A DNA stretch of 64,000 nt from NCBI GenBank assembly GCA_033239525.1, contig BSYO01000033.1, positions 10,717,501 through 10,781,500 on the forward strand, in the 5' to 3' direction. This document shows, one piece after another, positions 1 to 13,017 of the stretch. This DNA comes from Nepenthes gracilis. Its lineage: Eukaryota; Streptophyta; Magnoliopsida; Caryophyllales; Nepenthaceae. The stretch's first letter is position 1, and every line of letters starts with the position of its first letter. The notes below the pieces were generated by a model that saw only the letters and a list, made by a program, of their open reading frames with translations, made no database searches and was not told the origin of the DNA. Both the position numbers and the translations under genes were made by a program.

Positions 1-716
1 AGGAGGCTCACAACCAGACAAGAACCGCCCGTTCATCACCGAGAATGCCAGCTGGCCTATTTCGCCGGGTTCCAAGAAAGCCTACAACTCCTGCCAGTCG
101 CCGTATCAGCAGGGCACGCCTAGTCAAATCAAGGCAGATATTCAGATCCTGTACACCTGACAGACTCAAAGGCTGCAGCGGCGCCGTCCGCATGCCACTC
201 TCCACACGTCAGCTGCATTAAAGGAAGCCAGTGGACCAGCTCTTCAACCGCCGGATGGACGCCACGTGTCTACTCCCCAACGGCTCAGCTTCCATTATAA
301 ATGCACAGCAAGACCCCTTTTTAAAGGGGAGGGGCTTTCCAGACTCAACAACTCTGAGCCCTAAAGCTCCAATCGGGCACTCTCCCTCTCCACGCTCAAC
401 TTCTCAAAGAAGTGTAAAAAGGCTCCCAATGAGCATAGCTTCCTTAGGAGAGAAACACAAAACGTGAGATACGGAAGGGATTAACCCTCACAACTGTACT
501 CTGTAAAATCTCCAACCCATATAGTGAAGCTCTTTACAGGCCCTGAGTCTCGTGGTTTTTCCTCCCCATTCAAGAGGAGGTTTTCCACGTAAAACATCCG
601 GTCTCAATCCTCATCTCGTGTCCAACACATCATTCAGTTGTGTTGCCTGACTCCACGGACCGACGCGCCTCTGCATCTCTCGGCCATAGCGGACCCATGG
701 AACCAGAACGCAACAA
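1..716 (+). mobile_element. 3' part of a Copia-type LTR
   Basis: GC-richer than its surroundings. It has a TATA box near 295 and, at about 551-596, an imperfect hairpin (CGTGGTTTTTCC ... GGTTTTCCACG) that is typical of the R/U5 region of plant Copia LTRs. It ends CAACA at 716. The solo LTR at 30389-31338 has the same hairpin type and the same end, which supports the call. The left end lies outside the window or is not recognisable. No primer site follows, so this is a solo or truncated LTR. Short open frames inside it look like chance. Confidence 0.55.
295..302 (+). promoter_or_regulatory. TATA box of the Copia-type LTR
   Basis: TTATAAAT precedes the U5-like hairpin by about 250 bases, as expected for the U3/R boundary of an LTR. 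Confidence 0.4.
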
Positions 717-875
717 ATCTGCATCGAATTTATCTAATTTTTAGCTATTTTGGCCTTTTGAGTTTTGCATGTTTTGATAAGATTTATAGATTTGCATGAT
801 TTTGAAATTCTGAGTTTTATGGACACATTATACAATTTAGACTTCTGATGATTTCATACGGTTTGCATGCTTTGA

Positions 876-919
<44 letters not shown>

Positions 920-2440
920 ACTGTGTATACAAAATCATGATTTGAAATGTGTTAATGGAAAGTTTGCCATATCAAATTTCGCATATGTTTATGATTTTTG
1001 GTCCTTCCCTTTGTTTTATTAATATATCTTTGTATATCATATATATGTACTTGCTAAACATTAAACTCATAATTTACAATATTTTCTAACCCTTAGTAGG
1101 CCATGGATACTTGCAAGACGTGAAAAACTAATTGTCGAAGATTTCTATTTACTAATATTTGTATTTGAATTGAGAAATGTCTGGCATTTTATGAATTGGA
1201 TTATTGTATATTTCGAGTTCTGCAGATTGTATATTTAGGGATGTTGTATCAAATTGATAATTTGTACAGTTTTATATTATGATAATTTGGATACTTAGAT
1301 ATTTTTCCTTGCAGATATTTTGGGTTTTAGCAAATTTTTATATTATTTAAAGGCCGGATGAGATTTGGTTCAACCAAGTCTTGCATCCGCTCTGAGTTTT
1401 ATGGTTTATATTGTTGTTTTGATGTAGGTATGATATGTTCGACCCAATATTTGGGTTATTTAGGTTTTAATCATTTATGGATAATTATTTATTAAATATA
1501 TTCATTATTATCATTAGTACATGCTTATACTAAGGTCGTGACAAAAGGGGAGAAGAATTAGCAAGGACAACAAGAAGGGATAGAGAAGTGCTAGACCAAA
1601 GGGGCAGGGAAAAAGAAGGGTGACAAGAGAGATGATTAGGCAATACCATACTCATAATATCATCCATCAAAACTATATAAACATAAAGCAGGGTCCTCAA
1701 GTAAGCGCACAATTCTAAAATTGAATCGGAAATAAATATAACTTCCGAAATGATAATAACCTAAAATGTGGAAATAACTAGGAAATAGATACAACTTTAT
1801 AAACAATGACAAACGAAATATCGAAATAACATAATGAAATTTGACATTTTATAAATATTTTGGAGATTCCTAAATTATAAAATTACAATAACTTTCCGCA
1901 TATAACAAAATTATGGAAACATATCTAATAAATAAACACATGTCCTCGTAAGGAGGAGGAAACCAGATAAAGAGATTATGATTTCTTGAAGCTGCTGAAG
2001 AAAGGATGAAGCTTAGAGATGAGTTCAAGAAAGCCTTAACCCACAGAAAAAGAAAGTAGAAAGGTGCCTCCTTTAGGTAGGTTAGACGGACATTGCCTGG
2101 AGGGAAAATAAAAATTCCTAAGAACTCTTTTTTTTTTCCTTCTTTCTTTTTTCTCTGGCTTACAGCTATTCAGAAACAGCACACTCAGGAGATTTCAGTA
2201 AATAAGAATTTTTTGCAAGCAGCCAATTTCATCTTTGTGTTAATGGGGTGGGAAAGATATTAATCACCTCAACTTTATAAGCCTAAACAAAAGGATGCAT
2301 GCAGAAAAATTCTTCATTACAGTGGTAGAAGATTTCAGATATTATTGTGAAGTCATGAAAAGGGGATTCAATTAGGCAAATTTTAATGGTCACTCATGCT
2401 ATAGCAGTTTTCCTTTCATTTCAAAGAGTGCAAGGATAGA
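717..2440. other. AT-rich intergenic DNA, no gene seen
   Basis: No coding pattern or RNA gene is recognised. It contains a pure AT dinucleotide run at about 881-916 and several A/T homopolymers. Small open frames on either strand show no conserved motif. Confidence 0.5.
881..916. repeat. (AT)n microsatellite
   Basis: About 18 uninterrupted AT units. Confidence 0.9.
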
Positions 2441-2456
2441 GTTTCAATGAAACAGA

Positions 2457-2462
2457 TTTATT
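2457..2462 (-). terminator. Polyadenylation signal AATAAA for the candidate minus-strand gene
   Basis: AATAAA on the minus strand, about 240 bases past the proposed stop codon at 2699-2701. The position fits a 3' UTR end, but the hexamer is common in AT-rich DNA. Confidence 0.3.
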
Positions 2463-2698
2463 AAAGTCTTCACTGCAAACAGCAAAAGATGTGAAGAACC
2501 TGATAGTTGATACATAAGTAAGTCTCTGCTTTTAACACCAGCAGTTGTTACATTGAATTCATCGACAGCAAAATATTTAGACATGCTAAAGCTGACTGAT
2601 AGCGCTAACAAAACACAATTGTGTGGAAGAAGGCCTATAGCAGGAAGCAAAGATGCGGCATAGGTCTTAGACTGATTTTTGGTGCAAGGAAGAAAATT

Positions 2699-5063
2699 TC
2701 ATTGGAAACAATTACAAAGCTCAGCTTGGGGGCTAGGGCCATTTTGACGGTTGCCAGATGCAATGCAAACATATGGTTTGTCAAAGGCGGTTAATCCATA
2801 ATTAGGATTATAAGCGAACAAAGGACATTTGATAAAGAAACTAACAAGTAAGAACAAAACAATCTAGGGCTGGTTCATATTTGAGCGGAGCTTGAACAGA
2901 ATCAAGCTCAGCTCATTAATGTTCATGAACAGCTTGTTTACAAACTTGTTTGTGCTTGTTAAATACTTAAAAGTTGTCAATGTTCGGTTATGAATTGTTT
3001 AATAGGGGCATATATTTAATTTTTATGCAAACCCTTCCCTTATTTTGCTTCACAAATCCATCTTCCATTTAGTTGTTCATTGTTGGCTTGTTTGTCTTTT
3101 AATTAAAGCTTGTAAAAGACTGCATTTATAGCTACTTCAAAAATTTTGAAAATATAAGAGGAGTAGCTCATTGCAATAGACTTTCCACATTACTGTCTCC
3201 ACGGAAAGGTTGTGTAGACAAACCCACATTACAAAGTAGCTATTTTCATAGTTTAAACACGTAACTTCCACATTACAATAGAACAACCTTATTGTTATGC
3301 CAAATGTCGCACTCTAATAAAAACTTGAAAATAACCCAACCAAACATACTAAGTGCTATGCAATGCTAGTCTAATAGTTAAGTTTTATATTCTTTCAATG
3401 AAACTAAGACTTAAGTTACAAATATATTATTGATCAACTACCATCATAACCTCATTAGAAAAAACAAATTTAATCTCTTATAAAAGCTCATGAAAAAACT
3501 CAAGCTTTCTCGATGATTAACTAAAAGAGGTTGAACAATGCTAGTAAGGCGAGAAGAAAAACTTTACTGTAGATTGACCTCGCCAAATTTTAAATAAACA
3601 AGGTTAAACATGTCAAATCGCTGTTCAGCTAGGCCATTTAAACAAGTTGACAAGTTAGCATCCTCTCATCACTTTAAAGGTGTCAGAAGTGAAACAACAG
3701 ATAATAAGCTTTCAATTACCTTTAGGATAATGCAACTGATTGTTGAGATTGAGAGCTAAGTATCCAGAGTAAGACAGTTACCAGCTTTCATTGAGAACTA
3801 AATTTGTGCATATTTGGACTAATGAATATTTTGGAAAAGTATTTACTTGACAACTTATTACAAGATTAGGAGTTCTGCCTACTTAAGTAAATTATTTGCT
3901 CCAAATATGTTGTTCATTTATCTCTGTATAAAGGAAGATATTAAGCAGAAGAAGAAACACAAATGAAGAGGCAATAGAAAACATCCGCCCAATTGAAAAT
4001 TGTGCCAAGGTTGTGCATGTTCAAGGTGATTCAAAATCAACTGAAGAACACATACCAGAACAATAATTGTGGTTACTTGTCAGGCTCAAATTTTAGGTCC
4101 CACCGATGCATTCCATTCATGGAATTATAAATTGAACATGAAGCTGAACACAGGTGAAGTTGAGAATATATGCGATAGAAACTTGCTAGGCACTTCAACA
4201 TACTAAGCAAACGGCCCAAAACTCACACAAAAATAATTTAGTTATTATTTTCAGTATTTATCTATGAATGTTCCTAACTAAGCTATATTTTAGAGAAACA
4301 GAAATGTCACATACTAACTTTCGTTCAGATTTAAAAGACAAAGGGAATTTGCTTTCTCTAGGGGACTTTCTTCCCTGTGGTTTCAATACTCCTTGGGCCT
4401 CACTGGTTTTACCTCTTCACAACAGGAGAGGAGATTCAAAGTAAAAAAATCACCCACTACTTTTGATCCAAATTTTTTTCTCTAATAAGACTAATCCAGC
4501 ATTCTGATTTGAAATGTTCAGGGGCATATTCAAGCTACTTACCCATATTAACCCTAGAGAAATTTGAGCTTTTACCCTTGCAACGTTGATTTTTATATCC
4601 AAATGCAGAAGAACGACAACGTAGAAAAAAGAATGCATAGTTGCCGATCACATCATTGATGAACCTGAAATCGATGAAGCAAGCAGCATATCTTGATAAA
4701 ACAATTAGAAAAAAGCCTAAGAGATGCCAGTTTAATTATATTACACAGATCTTGAGTTACTAGATGACCAACGACAAAAACTGAAAAATCTTTTTCCTCC
4801 AATATCAACTTAGTAAAATAAAATAAAACGAGGACATAAAAGAACAGAGAAGAGCACCTCCGAACAAATTTGGCAAAAGAATTCTGGGGTTTAAACCTAA
4901 TATCTTTGAGAGAACTTTTCGGGCAGTGCAAAAGCATGAAATTAGGGGGCGAAAAAGTTGCACATTCAGCCATCAGCATTATCAATCCCACCGCCCCTGT
5001 CAACACATTCTCTTCTAGCAAATAAACGGGGAGCACTTCGAACTCGTACTGGCTAACAAACAA
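2699..5063 (-). CDS. Candidate four-exon gene, product not recognised
   Basis: Read on the minus strand, four exon-like blocks can be joined in phase with GT/AG ends: 5063-4858, 4374-4319, 4143-4077 and 2840-2699 (stop TGA). The last two are the best: the 67-base exon contains NGMHRWDLKFEP and the terminal exon contains AFDKPYVCIASGNRQNG and ends PQAELCNCFQ. Both look like ordinary protein, not AT-driven noise. Leftover bases agree at each junction (2+1, 1+2, 2+1). A TATA box lies about 140 bases upstream of the first ATG and AATAAA follows the stop. The product would be about 156 residues, with Cys pairs near the C-terminus. I do not recognise the family. The first exon and the start are the weakest parts. 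It could be a real small gene, a spliced non-coding RNA or an old pseudogene. Confidence 0.3.
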
Positions 5064-5201
5064 GTCAGACGATTAGCTGTCCACGAAAGACAGAAATGGG
5101 CAATAGGATGGTAATGGAAGAATTTTAGTGGGCTAATGAATTGAATCTAAAGTTCAGGGATTCGGTTTAGAGATTAAGAAATTACGAACACAAGGTTGCA
5201 A

Positions 5202-5210
5202 AATATATAA
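5202..5210 (-). promoter_or_regulatory. Possible TATA box of the candidate minus-strand gene
   Basis: TTATATATT on the minus strand, about 140 bases upstream of the proposed ATG at 5063. Confidence 0.25.
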
Positions 5211-5611
5211 GGAAACTGAGGATTGGGCGCGTGCGTACTCGATTTGATGTGAATTGACCTCTTCTTCGGTAAGTTCAAGACTCGGCAGTAAAGCCAAGCA
5301 GTTGGCTGCGATTATAATGCATACCAAAGGAAAAGTTTACATGGGAAAAAAATTTATGGTAAGTTAAAACTTAAAATTATTTTTTAAAAATTTTTTTGAA
5401 GAAATAAAAATTTTAAAAATGTGTTTAAATTGTAATAATTGATATTGCCAGAAAATATATATTTATTTATTTTTGATTTGGTTTTAGGGTTAAGCTCTTG
5501 TGTTTTTTTAACAAATGCATAACATTAAGCTCTCTCATTGTAAGTATACTTGTCTGTCGCATAGGTTATTTACTATATAAAATTAAAAGTTAAACATTTT
5601 TATCCCAATTA
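5211..5611. other. Intergenic, no gene seen
   Basis: AT-rich spacer between the candidate gene's promoter and the 5' LTR of the Ty3/gypsy element. No motif recognised. Confidence 0.5.
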
Positions 5612-7813
5612 TGTAATATCCATGATATTTTTAATTTTGAATTAAAATTAAATTCGATCATACGTTACCTTTATTAGAGTTATATTGATTAGTTTAAAGT
5701 CAATTGATCAAGTAAAGTGAATGTTACATTCAAACCAGCACTCAAATATCAACTTGGATGTTAGTTAAGTAATTTTTAGGAATTGGTCCATTTTGAACTA
5801 ATTTTTTAATGGTGGTTAGTCAGCAGTTGTATTGTGGATAAGATTAACTTATAAAAATTAATAAATTGTATTTAAATTTAAAGTTAAGTTCAAATGAATA
5901 AAAAATATAAAATAATTTGAAATTAGAAAGAGTAATTATTATAAAAACCATCATAGATTAACCCCCACCATTATAGGAAAAAATGAAAAATAAGAAAAGA
6001 AATATTAGAAGGAAAAGAAGAAAAGGGTCGATAGAGAGAAAAGAGAGGAAAATCAAGGAAATCTATCATCCAAGTAAGTTCATATTTCTTTTTTAATGTA
6101 TGTCCTTAAATCCTTCTTGTAAGTCATTCCTTTTCCTTTGAGAAAACAAAATGAGTTATTTTTCTCTAAATCTCTCCCCCCTTTAATTCGATATTAGTGA
6201 TAAAGAAAGACTCTAAATTATAGAGAGCAAAGTAAATGTTAATTTAAAAAGTAGAATGTAAAAAAAAAAAAAAAATTACTGATTTTAAGGAAAGTTGTGA
6301 GTGAAAATTATAAAAGTTGAAATGGACAAGAAATCAGATTGTTTATTCTCAATTTTGCATATTATTTGGTTGAATTTACAATATTTACATAAATAATCAA
6401 TGTTTTTATCTTATATTTCAAGAACTTATTAGAATTATCTATATTTGAATTGTTTTATGTTTAGTTTTTGTCTGACATTTGAGAATACTATTCAAACGTT
6501 AATTGTCTATTTTCAATAGTTTGTACAGTTTTTAAGTTTCAATTATGAATTATTGATTCCAATAGTTATTGTCAGTTCCTCTTGAATACTAAATTTTGAA
6601 ATTGTTGCCTAACTCTAAGAATATGAGTCTAAGTTGTATCTATTTCATATTCATTTGAAATCAAAATAACCACTTAACCTATAGTATTTGAATACTGTTT
6701 GAATGCAAGACTTATGAATCATGGCGTTTGACCAAATATCTGCGTGTCAGTGTAGCAATAAATTGTTTCAATTTAGGAATTTTCTTGCATTATTGTATTC
6801 TACTAATTATTTTAACATTCTTGATATATGAGTTTTTAAAATTATTTTTTATCAATTGTTACTCATATCTTGTAGATAGTAAATGACATCATATAAAAAT
6901 ATTATAATTTTAGGAAATATAAAACTTAGGAAACCTTGATGTAATCTATATTTTTTCAATACTTACTCCATATCTACAGGATTAGAGTCTTTAATTTTAT
7001 AATGTGATATTTATAACATTGTAACTATTGTATTATGGTATTAGATCATAGCGACGAGAGACATTGGATCGGGATATGAGCATGCCATAGGAACTAAAAT
7101 TCTTCAAGCAACTATCAACTCTATAAGATAGGGAGAAGACTATTGAATGTCAAAGTGGTTGCATGTACAGATATGGATGTTGAGGAACCTCGTGTTACTC
7201 ATTTAGTTGATGGGGGTATAAATATGCCAGCATTTGGTTACATTTGTGAATAAGATTCGAGGGAACGTCTTTGATCTTCTCATTGATATAGACCTTAGTT
7301 GAGTTAGAATTTGATAGGTGTAGCTTACCTATTATTGGATTTCTTTCCATGTGGTCGTCTTTTGAATATATTATATGAATATATTGTTGAATCGAGCATG
7401 TTGTTTATATATTATCCTTCATATTATTGATTTTTATGACTTACTAGAGTTCGGGTCACTTCTTAATATTTTGCTCTATTCTGGCAAATTATTTGCAAGG
7501 GCTTTGGAGATTCAAATATAGAGAGGTATGGTCGACTTGAAATTTTAGTGGGATGTCTTTGAATTAGAATAATGCTTAGATTCTTATTTCCCTTATATTA
7601 TCATTAGTAGGTCTGAGTATTATGTTTATAACAGTAACTTCAAACATGTATTGAATTATGGATATTTTCTCGTAGACCTTTGGAAATTTTAGTTAATAGA
7701 TGATGATGGATGTTTATTATTATTCAAGGTTCTTATGTTGTATGTATGATTTTTTTACGTTGCAATCTAGACAATTTAGTGTTGCATTTTGCGAATAGGG
7801 CTAGATTATGATA
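5612..7813 (+). repeat. 5' LTR of the Ty3/gypsy element
   Basis: Begins TGTAATATCCATGATATTT. It aligns through its length with 11890-13017 and 17884-18893: shared blocks include TTGAACTAATTTTTTAATG near 5794 and ATATTGTTGAATCGAGCATG near 7381. The end corresponds to GTGACA in the 3' copy but is eroded here. The expected tRNA primer site after it cannot be recognised. Confidence 0.75.
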
Positions 7814-8850
7814 ATAATAGTACTAGAGAAATAAAATTCTATGAGAGTATCTCGAGGACTTAGGAGTCAGCAGTACTTGGAGAATGTTAGATGATTCACC
7901 AAGTACGGGAGATTATAATTCTATAGAGATCTTAAACCATCGCTATGTTTGGGGCATTGGTTTCACTCCATTGTTCTAAATCTTGCTACCTTGTAGGCAA
8001 TCACGTCATACCAAGATAGTGTTGATGGTGGAGGTTCTTTGCCAAGATATGGAGGTTTGGGAGATGATAATCTTGCGGGAGTTTATGACACATTGCATAA
8101 GATGACTGATTTGATGAATTTAGCCATTAAGACTTAGGTTGGAGGTACCATGCCTAAGAGACATTATTTGTTGCACAAGTTCGTAGAGTTGCTGTCTTCG
8201 GAGTTCTGGGGAGAGCCCAATCCTTTGAAGGCTGTGGCTTGGGTTGCTCAATTGGAGAACGTTTTTTATGCTATTGCTTATCTGTCGGGACATAGCATTT
8301 GACTTGCTCCATAAGATGGGAAGAGGGGCAGAGCAACGGTGGAAGGCTAAGAAGAGAGAGTTCGGAGCTGTGGCTGCGGAATTTTTATTTTGGAAGGATT
8401 TCTTGTGGCTATTCAACAACGAGTACTTCCCAACTAGTATTTGTATCAATATAGAGAAGGAATTCCTTTTTCTAACTGAAGGTGACTATTCTGTGGCCCA
8501 GTATGGTGTTTAGTTCACCAAGCTATCACGTTATTCCCACTATCTAGTAGCTTGAATGAAGATATTCAAAGGCTGTTGGTGCCTTTTAACCTAAAGGAAT
8601 GTGGTGTGATCCTGAAGTGTGCTCTCCTAATCAAGCAAAATCGCAGGGTTAAGCCCCATCTTTTGTGGCAGCGTGATCTAACAAGATATCAAAACAATTA
8701 TTATAGAACAATAGAAAGAGAAAGTTTGGTAGGGGATAAGGCCAAACTCATATAAGAAGTTAAATAGCTTTCTATATGTGTGCAAGCCGGCTCATGTATC
8801 AAGATATTACTGCGTTTAAGAGACAATGGCTATTGAAGGATAGCCTATGC
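7814..8850 (+). other. Leader and gag region of the Ty3/gypsy element, badly decayed
   Basis: Lies between the 5' LTR and the gag zinc knuckle and should hold gag. Readable stretches at about 8244-8513 and 8552-8755 are broken. No complete domain survives. Confidence 0.45.
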
Positions 8851-11381
8851 CTAAACTACAATATAATTGTGGCAAATCAGGACATTTTTCAAAGGATTGC
8901 TAAGCACCGAAGAAGGATGATGCACTCAAACTAACCGTTGAAGCCTCAAGTATCCAGAAAAGTCTATGCATTAATTAAGCAAGAGGTGTAAGCAAAGCCC
9001 ATGGTGGTGAAAGGTATTGTTCATATCTCTGATCGCTACATATTATTCGATCCAAAATCTACTCCTGTGGCTCCTTGTTTTTATATGTATTTGGAGCTTA
9101 ATCCTAAACATTTAGATAAGCATTGTCTACACCATTGGACGAGACAGTGCTATTAGATTTTGTTTTCCTAGTTGTGTAGTGAACATAAATAGTTATGAGT
9201 TGCCAGTAGACTTGATTTCATTGAAAATGCCAAAATTTGAGATCATTCTCGGAATGTATTAGCTAGCCAATCACCATGCTAATATTAATTGCTTTTAGCA
9301 AGGTGGTGAATTTTATCATTCCCAAGGTTACTCCATTCAAGTTCAAGGGAATGAGTTGTTGTAGAGTCATGTCCCTTATGGCTGCTATATAGCCAAGGAT
9401 CTTTCATAATATTGGTTGTCAAGGATTCTTACCTTCTGTGTCCATAATGCCAGAACCAAAAGATTGAAAATATTCTTGTAGTATGGAAGTTCATTAATGT
9501 CTTTCTAGAGAACTTGCCAAACATACGTCTAGCACTAGAGATTGACTTTGTATTTGAGTTAGCACTCGAAATTGTTCCAATGTCAAAAGCTCCATATCAT
9601 ATGGCACTTGCAAATCTAAAGGAATTGAAGGAGTAATTATAGGAGTTGCTAAATAAAGGTTCGTTCAACCCGATGTATTGCCCTAGGAAGCTCCTGTGTT
9701 ATTCATGAAGAAAAAAGACAATTCTATGCGTCTTTGAATTAATTATTGGGAGATGAGTAAGGTCAAAATTAAGAACAAATAATCTTTGTCTAGGATTGAT
9801 AATCTATCTGATCAAATTCTAGAGGCTAATTTTCTTAAAGATTGATTTGTGATCTAGACATCATCTGCTACGATTCAAGGATAGCGACATCCACAATTTG
9901 GCCTTCAGGATGAGGCATGGATGTCACGAATCTGGCGATTCCTTTCAGATAAAAAGATGCCCCTAATCTTTTATAAACATAATGAACCAAGTATTTAAGC
10001 TACACTTAGATCAGTTGATGGTGATATTTATATGTGACATCTTAAACTACTATCAAGAAGTGTGAATTTTTGCTAGAGAATGTTGCATTTCTGGGCCATA
10101 TGATATTTGGAGTGGATCTTTTAGTTGATCCTACTAAAATTGAAGCAGTTGCTAATTAGGATAAACCTACTAATTCGAAGAGGTGAGGAATTTTCTAGTA
10201 TTGTAGGGTATTATTGACAGTTCATAGAAGAATTTCCCCATAATGCTATCCCACAGCTAAGTTGACCCAAAAGGAAACAAAGTTTGCATGAACTAATCAG
10301 TGCAAGAAAAGTTTCCAAGATTTGAAGAGAAGACTAATATCCACACCTATCTTAAGTATCTTGGAGGAGATAGGAAGGTTAGTAGTCTACAGTGATGCTT
10401 TGCTTAAGGGATTGGGTTGTGGATAAATATATTATAGAAAAATAATCATTTATAAGTTCAGACAGTTGAAATGAACTTAAGTACTCAGCCCATGACCTAG
10501 AATTAGATGTGATCATTTCTACCTTAAAGATTTGGTGTTATTATTTCTACAGTAAGAAGTTCATCATTTATTTAAATATAGAAGTCTGAAATATTTATTT
10601 TTACATAATGAGATTAATATGTGGCAAAAAAACAGATGGGCTTTTAAAATGATTGAAATTATGAGATTAGATACCATTCGAAAAAACCTAATTTAGTTGC
10701 AAATGCACTAGTTGAAAGTTAGCAGGTATATTTGATCTCCTAATGATGCGAGAATAGAGAATATTCAAAGATGTTGAACACTGTCAATTGCAGTTGCACC
10801 CAAAGAATTGAGGAGATAGTATCTTACTTTCGTACTCAGCCTATATTTATAGGTTAGATTTAGGGAGTTTAGAAGAAGGATTAGTCATTAAAAGAAATAA
10901 TAGAAGATTTGTCAAATGAGTCTCAAGTGGATTGCCAATTTGGGACAAATGGCATATTTTCCTAATATATGGAAATTGGTATTAAAGTCTAGCATCTGTC
11001 GTATCTAACAAGGACATGAGATTTGTGTTGAGATTTTAGAAGAGCTTACATAGGAGATGCAGACAAAATTAAATTTTAGTTTAACTTTCTATTCATAAAC
11101 TGATGCACAGTTAGAAAGGAATATTTAGACGCTTGATGACATGCTTTGAATGCAAGTACTAAGAGTTAAGAGGTAATTGGAGCTCCTATTTGACTTTACT
11201 CGTATTTGCATATAATTGTAGTTTTCAATCTAGCACGTGTATGACTCCATTCAAGGTTTTATGTGGGCATAAAAGTAGGTCACTTGTTAGTTGGAAAAAA
11301 GTTGGAGATTGGAAGGTGATAGGACCGGAAATCATACCGGAAACCACGGAAAAATTCTGCCTATTTTGTGATCAAATGTAA
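8851..11381 (+). pseudogene. Ty3/gypsy gag-pol remnant (zinc knuckle, PR, RT, RNase H, IN)
   Basis: A gag knuckle at about 8859-8912 reads QYNCGKSGHFSKDC; the first Cys of CX2CX4HX4C has become Gln. A protease C-terminal part at about 9220-9270 reads MPKFEIILGM. RT starts near 9600 (ELKELKE, then FMKKKDNSMRLCI). The catalytic FIDD box at 10027-10038 reads FICD, so one metal-binding Asp is lost. GHMIFGVDLLVDPTKIEAV follows near 10095, then RNase H VVYSDA at about 10380. Integrase text at 11190-11381 includes FAYN, YGRK-like CGHKSRS and GPEIIPETTEK. Stops and frameshifts are frequent, so no protein can be made. The order and motifs are those of plant chromovirus-like Ty3/gypsy elements. Confidence 0.85.
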
Positions 11382-11876
11382 GTAGTTAGAGTTGCTAGAA
11401 GAGATATACAGACTAGAGATGCCGATTGCTACAATCTGATATCGAAAATTTAATATTTTTGAGGATTTCTCTTTTGAAATGTGTCGTGCAATTTCAGAGA
11501 AAATAAAAATTGTGTCCTAGATTCGCTAATTCTTTTGAGATATAGGAACGGATCAATGAAATAGCCAATAAATTGGCTCTACCACTTTCTTTATCCAGTG
11601 CTCATGATGTTTTTTGGCATCTCTATATTATGGAGGTATGCGCACGATCCTTCACATGTAATCTAATATGAACCATTGCAAATAGAAGATGATTTAACTT
11701 ATATCAATAAGCTGTAAGGATCAAGTCTTTTGGAACAAAGTTATATAGTTGGTGAAGGAGATTTGGAGTTATCAAGATGATAGAGAGGCTACTTGGTACA
11801 CTGAGGATAATATCAAAGAGAAGTATCCCTACCTATTCAAGACTTGCCGTAGGAATTTCAAGTCCAAAATCCATTT

Positions 11877-11888
11877 AAGGGGAGAGAA
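11877..11888 (+). promoter_or_regulatory. Polypurine tract
   Basis: AAGGGGAGAGAA stands immediately before the TG that opens the 3' LTR at 11890, the normal position of the plus-strand primer. It fixes the orientation of the element. Confidence 0.7.
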
Positions 11889-11889
11889 T

Positions 11890-13017
11890 TGAAATTTCCA
11901 TGATATTTCTAATATTGGAATCAAAGTAAAATCCAATCATGGATGACATTATTAGAGTTGTATTGAAAATTTTAAGGTCATTTGATCACAAAAAGTGGTT
12001 AAGTTTATTTCAGCAATTGAAGTGTAGTTAGAATATTAGAACATTGTCACGTTCAAACTAGCATTCAAATGTTAAATTCAATATTAGCTATGTAATTTTT
12101 ACGAAATGATCAATTTTGAACAAATTTTTAAATGTTAGTTAACTGGCTATTGTGTTGGGAATAAGAATAACTCAGGCAATTAATAAATTGTAAAAATTTA
12201 AAGTTTAATTCAAATGAATTTAAAATTTTAAAAGGGATTAAATTTAAAAGATTAATTATTGCAAAAACCATTATATAAATAGATTGATCCCTATCAATAG
12301 AGAAAAGATAGAAAAATTAGAGAAAAAAGATCATAATTCAACGAAGAAAAGGAGTGATGAAATGTCAGGAGCAAGGAAAATTAAGAAAAACTACAAGGAA
12401 ATTTAAGATCATAAGCTCATACTTCTATTTTGGTGTAAGTCAATAATTTCTTCTTGTAAGTTATTCCTTTTCCTTTAAGAAAATGAAATAAGTTCTTATT
12501 CTCCGCATCTTTCCTCTCTCAATTCGGATATTAGCAATAAAGAAATATTCTAAATTATAGAAATCAAAGTATATATTAATTCAAAGTAGAATTCAACAAT
12601 TTTTTTGATTTTAAGAAAAGATACGAGGGAAGAAAAGTATAGAAATAGAAATGGGCAGGTAGGGTATATATGTAATTTTGTATATAATTCAGTTATATTT
12701 ACTTCATTTGAGTACATAATCTATGTTATTATTTTATATTTAAGAATTTACATTAATTATCTATATTTATGCTGTTTTTTATCTGGCTTTTGCCTTGTAT
12801 TTGAGGACATAGTTCGAACACCAACTATTTGTTTTTATTAGTTTGTCTAGTTTTCAAATTCTAGTCATGAATTATTGTTTCTAATGATTATTATTGATTT
12901 TTTCTTGAATACTAGACTTTAAAATTATTGTTTGACTCTTACTTATAAGTCTAAGTGGTTATTTTTTGAATGTATTAGTCTTTTACTCATTGTAAACTAA
13001 AATAATCAGTTAATAAA
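11890..13017 (+). repeat. 3' LTR, first part
   Basis: Begins TGAAATTTCCATGATATTT and follows the 5' LTR from 5612 to about 6690, where the nested LTRs interrupt it. Confidence 0.75.
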
